NCBI GenBank assembly: GCA_945643635.1
Contig: CALZFC010000040.1
Location: forward strand, 2,319,501-2,383,500
DNA length: 64,000 nt
Source: Allodiplogaster sudhausi
Taxonomy: Eukaryota > Nematoda > Chromadorea > Rhabditida > Diplogasteridae
Reading direction: 5' to 3'
A model generated the notes under the pieces. The model made no database searches. It saw only the letters and a program-made list of their open reading frames with translations, and had not been told where the DNA came from. The translations under genes and the position numbers were made by a program. Shown here in pieces: positions 1-13,300 of this stretch. Position 1 is the stretch's first letter; each line of letters starts with the position of its first letter.

Positions 1-1994
1 AACAAGACAAAGAAAAAATATTTGCCCTGACATGGAGCACATGTGACCCGCCAGAGTGCATTCGGTGACAAATTCGTCATACGTTTGGAATGCTGGAATC
101 TGCAAAATAACAGCAGCTCATGAGTGAATTCAAATCTTCGCACATTTTGGGTCACATTTTTTGTGCATCCTGAAATTTAATGTCTCGAACAACGAATACA
201 TAACTCAATAAATTTGTCTAATATGAAATATAAACGGCAAGGAAGGCCACCCTTTCAGATTTCTGTCATTTTATGAGATTTTTGAAATTTAACTTTCTGA
301 ATGCTTATTTCACATCGCGAAATAAGTCTATGTGAAGAAAACCTCTGGAGAAGGTGTCCCTGCCCCGCTATTTGCATTGGAATCATTTTAAATCGTTTAA
401 TTAATCCTATTAATCAGATTAATACTATTAATTGCGGACCCTGCAGTGTTGGACGGTACTGTATGTATACGAATGTATGTGTCCACAATATACATTCATA
501 GCGAAAATCTGATAGTTGAAAGATATAATCTTTTTACGAAAATTATTTATTTTTCTTGCAAACAAATGTTAAAGAATTTGTTCTAACGTCTAATCATATT
601 CTCTATTGACCCAACACTTAATTTCCTGACTCGAATTTTACAAATACATATGTACATACATACATATGCATATGCTATGTACATACATGTGATTTTCGAT
701 TCTCCTAACCTCATCAGTCGCTGTACATTTTTAAACAATATGTATGTTACTTCATAAACCCTGTATCGAGTAAATGAATGCGTACTGCAAGCACGAAAGC
801 GACAGATCACTAAAACATGTTCATTACCTTCTGCTCCTCTGTAATGTCTGCCGCTAGAAGAGTCATCATCTCGATTGCCTTTAACCGTCGCGCGAGGAGA
901 GACTTTTCTTCTGCCTTCAAAGACGTATCGTACCAGATGTTAGTTGAATGCACTGACCAGTCCGTAGCTGTCGTTGCCGCCCCCTCCGAGTTCGAGTGCC
1001 TCGTAAGTCTGCAGCAGCTGAGAGAGTTCATTGAATGCCGGAGACGAATCAACGACGCTTTGCTTGTACGGATTCGAACTGCAGAACGTCACTGTCGGGA
1101 ACTCCTATGACGCACATTTATGTATATATATACATATGTTCATTCATATGTATGATATATCTACATATGTATGTATATAGATATGTACATATTCACATCC
1201 GAGGATTTCATTTTTCAGTTACGGCGTACTTTTAAAAGGGTAGTACAATGAGAGGGAGCCGTTCTATCTGAGGTACGTTCTGTTTGAAATCACAATACAA
1301 GCATAAATGTTTGTATTTATTCCATAAATTATCTTCTTGCTAGTGTTGCTGCACTAGCATCAAAAAGGCCCTTTCGCATTGAGGAGGTACGCGATCTAAT
1401 AAAGAGGTTGTTTATATTTAAAAAAAAGGTAATCTGTGTTGTATCCATGGAAAAGACCTAATTCAAAGTAGGGATACTCCTCATCCTATTGCATTTAATT
1501 ATATTCGTCATCTATTAATCTGTGTACTTGAAGAGGCAATGTGTAGATATATCATGGATGTCTTCACAACCTGTGCACTGAAAGCGACTGTGGTGGCCGT
1601 GTCTGTCGGGTAGACGAGGTAGCGCATCACTACGACAGTTACTTGCAGAACAAAGGCAACCATTCTGGAATTACGCAATCTAAAATGATAAGCAACTGTT
1701 AAACAAATTTTCACTCAATTATAATTATACAAACTTTAAATTTGCTAGACTTGTTGATCAATACGTTGGAATTGCTCTCCAAAATATGAGCATAAATTGA
1801 AGTTCATTAAGCGGCGCGAGATCTACCAGGTTATACAAAATGCCCCTTTGTGCGTCTCACAGAATGATACTGGCGAGTGCCCAGAAGATGCCTTCTCTCC
1901 AAGTGAAGCTGAAGGCGAGATTCCGAAGGGAAGCGATGCTCGACCAGCGACAGAACTCGTCGCAGATACTCAGGGCAGTCTGGCGACGGGTCAT
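1..1994 (-). CDS. DEG/ENaC-type channel gene C, 5' part only (runs off the window)
   Basis: This is the first part of a third degenerin/ENaC-like channel gene. It opens at an ATG at 1994. The N-terminal exon and the TM1 exon match the other two copies exactly, and so does the exon with the EFPTVTFC...NPYK motif that follows the first membrane helix in this family. Left of position 949 the sequence is only a diverged relative of the other copies. The next exon (about 828-914) still encodes the same stretch (LARRLKAIEMMTLLAADI versus LARRLKAREMMTLLAADI). Another exon near 30-99 encodes YDEFVTEC..AGHMC, the first extracellular cysteine region. The gene therefore joins a recently amplified 5' end to an older paralogue's 3' part. 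The thumb, CDC motif and TM2 lie outside the window. The family identification is firm; the exon edges were set by eye. Confidence 0.8.
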
Positions 1995-2094
1995 CTCAAG
2001 GGGTGTTCGACTTGGGTACGGTAAGTGGCAGTTCACTCGTCAAAGTTAGATAAAGCCGAATCTAACAGACTTTGCTCTAAATCATCTTTTATAA

Positions 2095-3043
2095 ATGACA
2101 AAAGAAATTAAGTGAGGGCACAGGAGTGAGATGTTTGCACAGGAGTGAGACCCCCGCCCAGACAGTAGAGAAGTAGTGGAGTTTGGTCCAAGTTAAAAAT
2201 GTATGCGGGTCCTCCTAGGAGTCTGTGAAAGTGTCTGCCGATTCGTAGTTCAGGTTCTAGGACTCCTGACAACCAGGACATTATGGGTTGCCATGCTTGG
2301 ATCGAGCTCATTCTTTTGCACACGAATGAGTCCCTCTCCTTTCATGACGTTTGACCCATTCAGATCTTTCTCAGCGCTTTCGTCTTCTTTTATGTAGGAA
2401 AAACACAAGCAGTTCATCAACAAATGTAATAATAAAAGTTCTTTAACGAAATCATCTTTAAATTACGATTAAACGTCAAAATCAGTTCGCCCAATACGTA
2501 GTGGCCAATACGGCCAGAGTTACAATTTTGTCATACGCCTTCAGCTTTATAGTATGAACTTGCATCAGGAAAATGTTACGAGAACTGTCATGGCTCTATG
2601 GCAGAGGGGTGCGCCCTGAATATTTCGAAGAACCTCAGGCAATGCGACTCAGCCGGCGCACGTTGATTGTTCCTCCGACTTCGCGATCCTGAATAACTCA
2701 CTATCAGTTGTGAAGTCTTTTTCTCTTTCCATTCCTATGCAAAAATTAATATGGAACTATGTAGACAAGGAGAAAGAGCGAATGGGATGGAGGAAGAGAG
2801 AGAGAGAGAGAAAGATATGGAGTAAGAGAGAGAGAAAGAGATGGAGAGAGAGAGAAAGAGAGAGAAAGAGATGGAGAATATGGAGTAAGAGAGAGAGAGA
2901 AAGCGAGAAAAAGAGAGAAAGAGATGGAGGATATGCATATCTCCATGGAGTAAGAGAGAAAGAGAGAGAGAGAGAAAGAGATGAAGAGAGAGAGAGAAAG
3001 AGAGATAAAGAGATGGAGAGGGAGAGGGAGAGAGCAATTAAAC
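2095..3043. other. Intergenic spacer between channel genes B and C, with GA-rich tract
   Basis: About 0.95 kb separates the last codon of channel gene B from the upstream side of gene C. I see no coding exon here. Positions 2790-3030 are an almost pure purine tract on the plus strand (GAGA, GAAA and ATGGAG units), directly past the TM2 exon, so probably the 3' UTR or terminator region of gene B. The spacer is repeated at about 9,352-10,300. Confidence 0.6.
2790..3030. repeat. Purine (GA)-rich low-complexity tract, copy 1
   Basis: About 240 bp consist almost wholly of AGAGAGA, GAGAAAGAGATGG and similar units on the plus strand. Reading frames on both strands stay open because of composition, not coding. 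The tract lies just downstream of the channel gene B stop region. Confidence 0.9.
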
Positions 3044-6000
3044 TTAGAATACATATGTATGTACATAGGATGTACATAATAAGCTTCGAATAGAAATAAC
3101 CACATTCTGATCATCTTCCTCTCCGAATTCGTTGACGATGCGTTTCTTGGTAGGAGTGAGACAATAGAGCAAGAGCATGAGGAAGAGGGAGGCGACTTCG
3201 ACGAGAGAGATGGATGAGAGACCGAGCCACACGCCCGCCTGCCCGCCGATCTCGGAGATCGCAGCTGACAGCTATAATTTCGGGACTCTTCCTCTCCAAC
3301 GAAATATTTTAATTTTGTAATTATTTGTCTGCTGCATAGAACTAACAGTATAAGAGGGTTGTTCCGTGTAGATCTCAGTTGCGAGAGTGCCGAAGAAGAT
3401 GTGCACGACCAAGGAATTACTTTTGTACCTATGAATCTTCTTTCCTGGTTCATAATTCCCCACAATAACCAAGTCATCAAATGACTTATACAGAATAACA
3501 GTAAATCTGGTCGTGTCAAATAGAATGAATTCTAATCAGAAAGCGTACCACTCGACGCACTCTGCCACCGACGCGAAGTTCTCGTTCCAGTATTCGCAGC
3601 TGCCCAACTGCAGGAGCACACAATTATCTTTATATTAGCGCTAAGTGTAAAGAATAAGTAAATTATTCGACAAGAAGAAGTGATTACCCCAGCGGTTCCT
3701 TTCGTCTGCAGCAATTCACCACTCACTGTTGCAGGCGCAGCTCGTTTACGTCGCTTGTCTAAATTATTTCTTATTTGAAAAGTAATTATTTTGCTCCTCA
3801 TTTATTGAATACGTTGATTCGAATTGACAGCACTTACGAGAATGGCATTAAAACGGAAGGAGGCACAAAACTGAAATATTGGACATAAAGATTGGGGATG
3901 GACAGGGCTGAAAAAGGCCATAGAGACAGGGGAGGTGGCTAAGCCTTGTTGCGTAGAATCCCACAATTTCTATCGTTTGCCCCACAATAAGCAGGATGCA
4001 TATTACTATCTAAATAGATAGTTGACAATAGCGAATCTAGAATTCCAAAAAAAACCAGCCTATTTTAGAAATTCGTAATATCTCATTTATTTTTAAATTT
4101 GTGCATCCCGAGATCGGCCGATACATCCTGATCTACAGTCCTTCCTTAACTTTCATTGATGTGTTATTTGTTGTAACTAGCCTGGTTGGCCAACGGAGTT
4201 GTAGGAACAGCCTGTGGTGGATTTACAATAGTATTCCGACGGAACGGGGAACGATTGAATGAACGCGTTCAGAGATGATTCGTAACTGGCGCTGATACAG
4301 TTACTAAGTGCCCCTGCTGTACTCTGCATGCTCTCAAGAAGAGAACATCCCGGCTGCTGAAATATTCATTCGTATAACCTTCGATACGACCATGCCCACA
4401 CAAATACGGCAGACTTGTCTGTATAAACCATGTTCATTTAATACTAGACATGACATATACCGCTGTAGTGACTGTTGTTGTCTCTCCGGTAGTAGAACCG
4501 GCAGCTGTAGTCTGACCGGGAATAAGCATCGAGTCAACGAAGTCACCTATCCCTGATCTAGACACAGCCAAGCAGTTTAAGGTGAGACAACTGTGAATTT
4601 TCTTCTTCAATATTTAGGCTTAAACTGCGAATGCTGTTTTTAGATTGAGGAAATCTGTAAAACCTACTTTTGTTCCCCATCCAATTTCTTCATCTAAGAG
4701 TATTTAGTTCAAAAATGAGATTAGTTATGAATACCAACAGGGATTGCCTCTTCCTCCGCTTCTTCCCTGCATAGCTGTCCCACACTCCGACGTTGTCATT
4801 GCAGGTATCGAGAGAGTTGCACTCGTCTCCATCATTCGGCTTCGTTAGTGCAAAATTCTCGAACAGAAAGTTCGCGAAGAACTGAATAAAGAAAATCATG
4901 CACAATATGTGCGGAAAACACTACACTGTGAGTTTTTTTTCCGAAGCTCTCATTAATCTTTTTGAAGATAATATTGAGTACAGTATCGAAGAGTGTGAAA
5001 AGATCTCTGTGCCACGTAAAAAAGGTATTTGGAACCTCTTGGCAGGAAACGCCGAGGATGCCGCCATCAGCAGGGAACTTGCTTCCATTCTGACACGTGT
5101 AATAGCAGGGCCAGCAGTCATGCCAGTGCACCTTGGCAGAGGGATCCTTGCAGCACACAGAGGCGTCCCTGAAGGCTTCAACAATTACAGCCGAATGCAT
5201 ACATAGAAGCAGATGAATTGGCTAAGCACTGTCTCTGCTCACCAATCACATGTATCTCTTCTCTCATTATTTCATTCTTTTTTTGCCTATGTAGAATTTG
5301 CCTAATTTCATCACAAACTCTCTTACGCGCATTCGAGCGGATATCCTGAATTCGGGCACTTGATCACTTGATTCGAATGCTCATAAGCCAGCTCCACAGG
5401 GATTCATTCCCTCGCTGGGCACCATACGCATTGCACCTGAAAGTCGTTGGTATTCAGTCGCTCGTTTATAGAAGGATGAAATCCGTTTTTGCGTATAAGT
5501 ATTTTTTTTCTTCATATGTACATTTGATATGTGTATGTACAGCTCATATGATAGTAATATATCAGAATGCTGAGTAGTCATTGTTCTCGCCAGAGTGTGC
5601 AATACGCAACTTACAACTGGTTTATTCCTGACGGGTTTGAATAACTCGGTGCCGTTCCAGGAGGCTCCGTTGTGCACTCCACAGATGTTGTTGTGGGGAA
5701 CGTCTAAAGTGGAAAATATATTACATGAAAAAAATTGGGCTCCCATACCGGATACGAATTTTGAACAATTATTTATCATCCTTAAATACCGTCTCAGATG
5801 TAGAAGAGGACAGCGATGAAGTACTCATTGCGGACGAGAAACCGGTTGAAGGAGAGGAGGAAGATGAGAGAGAAGAAGGAGGAGTAGAGAGCGGAGAAGT
5901 TGGAAGAGAAGAGGGAGCAGAAGAAGCAAGAGGAGACAAGGAAGATAGTGGAAGAGAGGAGGGAGAGATAGACGAGGGGAGGGCAGAGGGAGCAGAAGAA

Positions 6001-9000
6001 AGAGATGCGGAGTCAGAAGAAGGTAGAGAAGAAGGAAGAGAAGAGGGAACTGCCGCTGTTGGAGTCGCGAAAGTTGGCGAGACGCTTTGATCCTCCTGAA
6101 TGTGAACACTACAATAAATGAAAGTGTATGTACATAGCTTAATTAGCTTCTTACATATATGATGCCATAAGGACAAAAATATGTAAGAACGCCTTACGAT
6201 GATGACTTCGTATTGTTTTTGAGTTCCGGTGCCGACGACGTAGCGGAGAGCAGGATATCTGGAATGTCATTTCCTGTTCCGCTTCCCTCCTCCGCATCCA
6301 CCAACTCGGAAGTGGTGAGTGTCGGGAGGAACTCGTCTTCCACGCAAGGGAGGCGGCAGTCGCACGCGAGTTCCGCTGCTTCCGCGTCTCTGGAAGGCAC
6401 CGTCCGGGAGCGGGCCAGCTGCCGCATGCAGTTCACTCAAGATACTCTATTATTGAAGGATGTAATCATGGTTCATTGATATTAGAATATTTATAAGTGA
6501 GAAAATGCCGTACGATCTTCCACACTCCGACATAGTCTACTTCCATTACCAGTAAGGAAGCGACGGTCAGCGCAGCCGCATCTTAAGGGAGGACATATGT
6601 ACTCTTTGCTGAATATATGTACATACATATATACACTACGTAGACATAAACAAAGTGTTTAAAAAAAGCTGGCCGTTCAATTGTAAGCTTCTGCTGGCAA
6701 GTGTTCATGCAGCTCTGATAGGTGTAATTGTAGCCTGATTCCTATAAAAACTGTTTGGAATTTTTTTAATTTTTAAAATAAATTATTACCGCTTTTAAAT
6801 TAAAAAAATAAATTATTACCGCCCCACAACACGCAAAACTTTCACAATAAACATTTGGTGGAAAAAAGTTTTTAGGGCTGCACCGAAGAAACAAAGCGTC
6901 CACGATATACATATGTACATATATGTATGTATGTACATATGTATGTATGTATGCACATATGTATGTATGTATGTACATATGTATGTATGTATTTACATAT
7001 GTATGTATGTATGTATGTACATATGTATGTTGTATGTATAAACGTATGTTTGAAGAAGGCATATTTCCTTTGCAATATGGATGGGCATAGTTCCCGACTG
7101 ACTTCAGTAGCGTCTTCACATTGAGTGTATGGCTCGCCAGCGCGTCTCGTCGAAATCTGCACATCAGATGATATTCCTTCACTTTTTCTTTTCTTATACG
7201 CTAGCAGAATTGGATCAAATACTTTCTTCCTTTTTACGTAGAGTGCCCTAATAATGTTTTGGTTTCACGCACTTTAGAAAGAGAGATGAGTGTTTGGGCG
7301 CCGACATCCACAACAACTGGCTGATTCTCAAGAGGTGGCGGGTAGCTGAAATCAGTCCACATCTGCTTCCCGCTTTCACTGTTTACCCATCACTTTCACT
7401 TAGTCATTCTTGTTTCGCTCTCCTCTCGCTTCCATTTCCTCGTCTCCTTACCTTTTGTGGTGAATAGCAATACGCACGCTTGCAGTGGCTGTAGTGGGAA
7501 GGAAGATGTCGTCCAACGTCAATGAGTCTTGTTGCTGTTAGAAATATATAATTGTCTTAGGCAAGAAGCATTTGCTTTCTTAGATAGTTTTATGGAACAA
7601 AAATGCAGGACATAAATAAACTGCCTACATTAACGGTAAGAAGAAGTCGTAGGCCATAGGAAATGCCTGGTCGGAGAATGGTTGCATTCGGTTGGAATTG
7701 TAGACAGGCACCGAATTCCGCGTGCATTAAGACAGAGAACCAACTCCTGTTTAGAGAAGGCGGATATTCCAAGTGATATTCGTGATAAGTTTATCTTTCT
7801 ACGAATACAAGAGAAAAAGTTTCTGCGACATCGTCGCATCACCAGATCAGCATTCTGTACCCAGCAACCATAAGAAATGTTTTCGTTTAAGTGTATGTTC
7901 CTCTTTTTCATAATTTATCTATATAATATTTGTAAAAAAAAATGCATCGAATAACAAAAATGGGGCCTGACATGGAGCACATTTGCCCTGACAGCGTGCA
8001 TTCCGTAACGAATTCGTCGTAAGTTTGGAACGATGGCAGCTGCAAACGCCGTTCTCTCCTTGAACTGGACAGTTCATGCCAACCTTCTGCTACTCTGGGA
8101 TGTCTGCCGCGAGCAGAGTCATCATCTCACGTGCCTTCAACCGCCGCGCCAGCCGAGACTTCTCCACTCCCTCCAAAGACTGACTTGTACATCATTCGAG
8201 ATGGCTGCACTGACCAGTCCGTAGCTGTCGTTGCCGCCCCCTCCGAGTTCGAGTGCCTCGTAAGTCTGCAGCAGCTGAGAGAGTTCATTGAATGCCGGAG
8301 ACGAATCAACGACGCTTTGCTTGTACGGATTCGAACTGCAGAACGTCACTGTCGGGAACTCCTATGACGCACATTTATGTATATATATACATATGTTCAT
8401 TCATATGTATGATATATCTACATATGTATGTATATAGATATGTACATATTCACATCCGAGGATTTCATTTTTCAGTTACGGCGTACTTTTAAAAGGGTAG
8501 TACAATGAGAGGGAGCCGTTCTATCTGAGGTACGTTCTGTTTGAAATCACAATACAAGCATAAATGTTTGTATTTATTCCATAAATTATCTTCTTGCTAG
8601 TGTTGCTGCACTAGCATCAAAAAGGCCCTTTCGCATTGAGGAGGTACGCGATCTAATAAAGAGGTTGTTTATATTTAAAAAAAAGGTAATCTGTGTTGTA
8701 TCCATGGAAAAGACCTAATTCAAAGTAGGGATACTCCTCATCCTATTGCATTTAATTATATTCGTCATCTATTAATCTGTGTACTTGAAGAGGCAATGTG
8801 TAGATATATCATGGATGTCTTCACAACCTGTGCACTGAAAGCGACTGTGGTGGCCGTGTCTGTCGGGTAGACGAGGTAGCGCATCACTACGACAGTTACT
8901 TGCAGAACAAAGGCAACCATTCTGGAATTACGCAATCTAAAATGATAAGCAACTGTTAAACAAATTTTCACTCAATTATAATTATACAAACTTTAAATTT

Positions 9001-9251
9001 GCTAGACTTGTTGATCAATACGTTGGAATTGCTCTCCAAAATATGAGCATAAATTGAAGTTCATTAAGCGGCGCGAGATCTACCAGGTTATACAAAATGC
9101 CCCTTTGTGCGTCTCACAGAATGATACTGGCGAGTGCCCAGAAGATGCCTTCTCTCCAAGTGAAGCTGAAGGCGAGATTCCGAAGGGAAGCGATGCTCGA
9201 CCAGCGACAGAACTCGTCGCAGATACTCAGGGCAGTCTGGCGACGGGTCAT
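3044..9251 (-). CDS. DEG/ENaC-type channel gene B (complete locus, one exon frameshifted)
   Basis: This is the middle copy of the channel array, near-identical to gene A and with the same exon order. The start ATG is at 9251. TM1 is followed by the FPTVTFC exon at about 8,215-8,361. The finger cysteines and the CDCRLPC exon (about 6,200-6,440) precede the Ser/Pro-rich exon (5,789-6,095). Cys-rich exons then lead to the TM2 exon at 3,044-3,271, which carries the family hallmark GGQAGVWLGLSS including the G-L-S selectivity filter. It differs from gene A by a missing G after position 5392, inside the CNAYG-containing Cys exon. That shifts the frame and brings an early stop in this exon, upstream of TM2. 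Unless this is a sequencing error or the exon is skipped, gene B cannot make a complete channel. Confidence 0.85.
6908..7031. repeat. TATGTATGTACATATG microsatellite, copy 1
   Basis: About 120 bp of alternating TATG/TACA units form a self-complementary (cruciform-prone) microsatellite in an intron of channel gene B. It is repeated in gene A at 14,167-14,290 with the same length. Shorter relatives of the same motif occur at 1,120-1,195, 37,440-37,480 and 39,045-39,085, so it is a genome-wide simple repeat. Confidence 0.9.
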
Positions 9252-10046
9252 CTCAAGGGGTGTTCGACTTGGGTACGGTAAGTGGCAGTTCACTCGTCAA
9301 AGTTAGATAAAGCCGAATCTAACAGACTTTGCTCTAAATCATCTTTTATAAATGACAAAAGAAATTAAGTGAGGGCACAGGAGTGAGATGTTTGCACAGG
9401 AGTGAGACCCCCGCCCAGACAGTAGAGAAGTAGTGGAGTTTGGTCCAAGTTAAAAATGTATGCGGGTCCTCCTAGGAGTCTGTGAAAGTGTCTGCCGATT
9501 CGTAGTTCAGGTTCTAGGACTCCTGACAACCAGGACATTATGGGTTGCCATGCTTGGATCGAGCTCATTCTTTTGCACACGAATGAGTCCCTCTCCTTTC
9601 ATGACGTTTGACCCATTCAGATCTTTCTCAGCGCTTTCGTCTTCTTTTATGTAGGAAAAACACAAGCAGTTCATCAACAAATGTAATAATAAAAGTTCTT
9701 TAACGAAATCATCTTTAAATTACGATTAAACGTCAAAATCAGTTCGCCCAATACGTAGTGGCCAATACGGCCAGAGTTACAATTTTGTCATACGCCTTCA
9801 GCTTTATAGTATGAACTTGCATCAGGAAAATGTTACGAGAACTGTCATGGCTCTATGGCAGAGGGGTGCGCCCTGAATATTTCGAAGAACCTCAGGCAAT
9901 GCGACTCAGCCGGCGCACGTTGATTGTTCCTCCGACTTCGCGATCCTGAATAACTCACTATCAGTTGTGAAGTCTTTTTCTCTTTCCATTCCTATGCAAA
10001 AATTAATATGGAACTATGTAGACAAGGAGAAAGAGCGAATGGGATG

Positions 10047-10287
10047 GAGGAAGAGAGAGAGAGAGAGAAAGATATGGAGTAAGAGAGAGAGAAAGAGATG
10101 GAGAGAGAGAGAAAGAGAGAGAAAGAGATGGAGAATATGGAGTAAGAGAGAGAGAGAAAGCGAGAAAAAGAGAGAAAGAGATGGAGGATATGCATATCTC
10201 CATGGAGTAAGAGAGAAAGAGAGAGAGAGAGAAAGAGATGAAGAGAGAGAGAGAAAGAGAGATAAAGAGATGGAGAGGGAGAGGGAG
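10047..10287. repeat. Purine (GA)-rich low-complexity tract, copy 2
   Basis: This is the same GA-rich tract as at 2790-3030, one repeat unit to the right and immediately 3' of the TM2 exon of channel gene A. Confidence 0.9.
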
Positions 10288-10300
10288 AGAGCAATTAAAC

Positions 10301-13300
10301 TTAGAATACATATGTATGTACATAGGATGTACATAATAAGCTTCGAATAGAAATAACCACATTCTGATCATCTTCCTCTCCGAATTCGTTGACGATGCGT
10401 TTCTTGGTAGGAGTGAGACAATAGAGCAAGAGCATGAGGAAGAGGGAGGCGACTTCGACGAGAGAGATGGATGAGAGACCGAGCCACACGCCCGCCTGCC
10501 CGCCGATCTCGGAGATCGCAGCTGACAGCTATAATTTCGGGACTCTTCCTCTCCAACGAAATATTTTAATTTTGTAATTATTTGTCTGCTGCATAGAACT
10601 AACAGTATAAGAGGGTTGTTCCGTGTAGATCTCAGTTGCGAGAGTGCCGAAGAAGATGTGCACGACCAAGGAATTACTTTTGTACCTATGAATCTTCTTT
10701 CCTGGTTCATAATTCCCCACAATAACCAAGTCATCAAATGACTTATACAGAATAACAGTAAATCTGGTCGTGTCAAATAGAATGAATTCTAATCAGAAAG
10801 CGTACCACTCGACGCACTCTGCCACCGACGCGAAGTTCTCGTTCCAGTATTCGCAGCTGCCCAACTGCAGGAGCACACAATTATCTTTATATTAGCGCTA
10901 AGTGTAAAGAATAAGTAAATTATTCGACAAGAAGAAGTGATTACCCCAGCGGTTCCTTTCGTCTGCAGCAATTCACCACTCACTGTTGCAGGCGCAGCTC
11001 GTTTACGTCGCTTGTCTAAATTATTTCTTATTTGAAAAGTAATTATTTTGCTCCTCATTTATTGAATACGTTGATTCGAATTGACAGCACTTACGAGAAT
11101 GGCATTAAAACGGAAGGAGGCACAAAACTGAAATATTGGACATAAAGATTGGGGATGGACAGGGCTGAAAAAGGCCATAGAAACAGGGGAGGTGGCTAAG
11201 CCTTGTTGCGTAGAATCCCACAATTTCTATCGTTTGCCCCACAATAAGCAGGATGCATATTACTATCTAAATAGATAGTTGACAATAGCGAATCTAGAAT
11301 TCCAAAAAAAAACCAGCCTATTTTAGAAATTCGTAATATCTCATTTATTTTTAAATTTGTGCATCCCGAGATCGGCCGATACATCCTGATCTACAGTCCT
11401 TCCTTAACTTTCATTGATGTGTTATTTGTTGTAACTAGCCTGGTTGGCCAACGGAGTTGTAGGAACAGCCTGTGGTGGATTTACAATAGTATTCCGACGG
11501 AACGGGGAACGATTGAATGAACGCGTTCAGAGATGATTCGTAACTGGCGCTGATACAGTTACTAAGTGCCCCTGCTGTACTCTGCATGCTCTCAAGAAGA
11601 GAACATCCCGGCTGCTGAAATATTCATTCGTATAACCTTCGATACGACCATGCCCACACAAATACGGCAGACTTGTCTGTATAAACCATGTTCATTTAAT
11701 ACTAGACATGACATATACCGCTGTAGTGACTGTTGTTGTCTCTCCGGTAGTAGAACCGGCAGCTGTAGTCTGACCGGGAATAAGCATCGAGTCAACGAAG
11801 TCACCTATCCCTGATCTAGACACAGCCAAGCAGTTTAAGGTGAGACAACTGTGAATTTTCTTCTTCAATATTTAGGCTTAAACTGCGAATGCTGTTTTTA
11901 GATTGAGGAAATCTGTAAAACCTACTTTTGTTCCCCATCCAATTTCTTCATCTAAGAGTATTTAGTTCAAAAATGAGATTAGTTATGAATACCAACAGGG
12001 ATTGCCTCTTCCTCCGCTTCTTCCCTGCATAGCTGTCCCACACTCCGACGTTGTCATTGCAGGTATCGAGAGAGTTGCACTCGTCTCCATCATTCGGCTT
12101 CGTTAGTGCAAAATTCTCGAACAGAAAGTTCGCGAAGAACTGAATAAAGAAAATCATGCACAATATGTGCGGAAAACACTACACTGTGAGTTTTTTTTCC
12201 GAAGCTCTCATTAATCTTTTTGAAGATAATATTGAGTACAGTATCGAAGAGTGTGAAAAGATCTCTGTGCCACGTAAAAAAGGTATTTGGAACCTCTTGG
12301 CAGGAAACGCCGAGGATGCCGCCATCAGCAGGGAACTTGCTTCCATTCTGACACGTGTAATAGCAGGGCCAGCAGTCATGCCAGTGCACCTTGGCAGAGG
12401 GATCCTTGCAGCACACAGAGGCGTCCCTGAAGGCTTCAACAATTACAGCCGAATGCATACATAGAAGCAGATGAATTGGCTAAGCACTGTCTCTGCTCAC
12501 CAATCACATGTATCTCTTCTCTCATTATTTCATTCTTTTTTTGCCTATGTAGAATTTGCCTAATTTCATCACAAACTCTCTTACGCGCATTCGAGCGGAT
12601 ATCCTGAATTCGGGCACTTGATCACTTGATTCGAATGCTCATAAGCCAGCGTCCACAGGGATTCATTCCCTCGCTGGGCACCATACGCATTGCACCTGAA
12701 AGTCGTTGGTATTCAGTCGCTCGTTTATAGAAGGATGAAATCCGTTTTTGCGTATAAGTATTTTTTTTCTTCATATGTACATTTGATATGTGTATGTACA
12801 GCTCATATGATAGTAATATATCAGAATGCTGAGTAGTCATTGTTCTCGCCAGAGTGTGCAATACGCAACTTACAACTGGTTTATTCCTGACGGGTTTGAA
12901 TAACTCGGTGCCGTTCCAGGAGGCTCCGTTGTGCACTCCACAGATGTTGTTGTGGGGAACGTCTAAAGTGGAAAATATATTACATGAAAAAAATTGGGCT
13001 CCCATACCGGATACGAATTTTGAACAATTATTTATCATCCTTAAATACCGTCTCAGATGTAGAAGAGGACAGCGATGAAGTACTCATTGCGGACGAGAAA
13101 CCGGTTGAAGGAGAGGAGGAAGATGAGAGAGAAGAAGGAGGAGTAGAGAGCGGAGAAGTTGGAAGAGAAGAGGGAGCAGAAGAAGCAAGAGGAGACAAGG
13201 AAGATAGTGGAAGAGAGGAGGGAGAGATAGACGAGGGGAGGGCAGAGGGAGCAGAAGAAAGAGATGCGGAGTCAGAAGAAGGTAGAGAAGAAGGAAGAGA

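Larger units (their letters stand above)
949..8205. repeat. Tandem duplication unit 1 (about 7,257 bp)
   Basis: Every element from 949 onward recurs 7,257-7,259 bp further right with only a handful of differences, mostly single-base indels and homopolymer changes. The unit starts in one channel gene and ends in the next, so each repeat junction lies inside intron 3 and whole genes are regenerated. Left of 949 the match to 8206 drops from perfect to a diverged alignment, which marks the crossover point. Confidence 0.95.

Noticed and set aside
2735..3093. Long Arg/Glu and Ser/Leu frames over the GA-rich tract (also at 9,992-10,350)
   Set aside because: Open in several frames only because of the purine repeat; no domain or splice logic.
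6766..7182. Frames rich in HTYIHTY over the TATG microsatellite (also at 14,001-14,441)
   Set aside because: Simple-sequence translation of an intronic microsatellite.
10960..11045. A second basic site DKRRKR in channel gene A
   Set aside because: It lies in a frame that cannot be joined consistently to the next exon (CEYWNENFASVAEC); the phase-compatible frame there reads TSDVNELRLQ.
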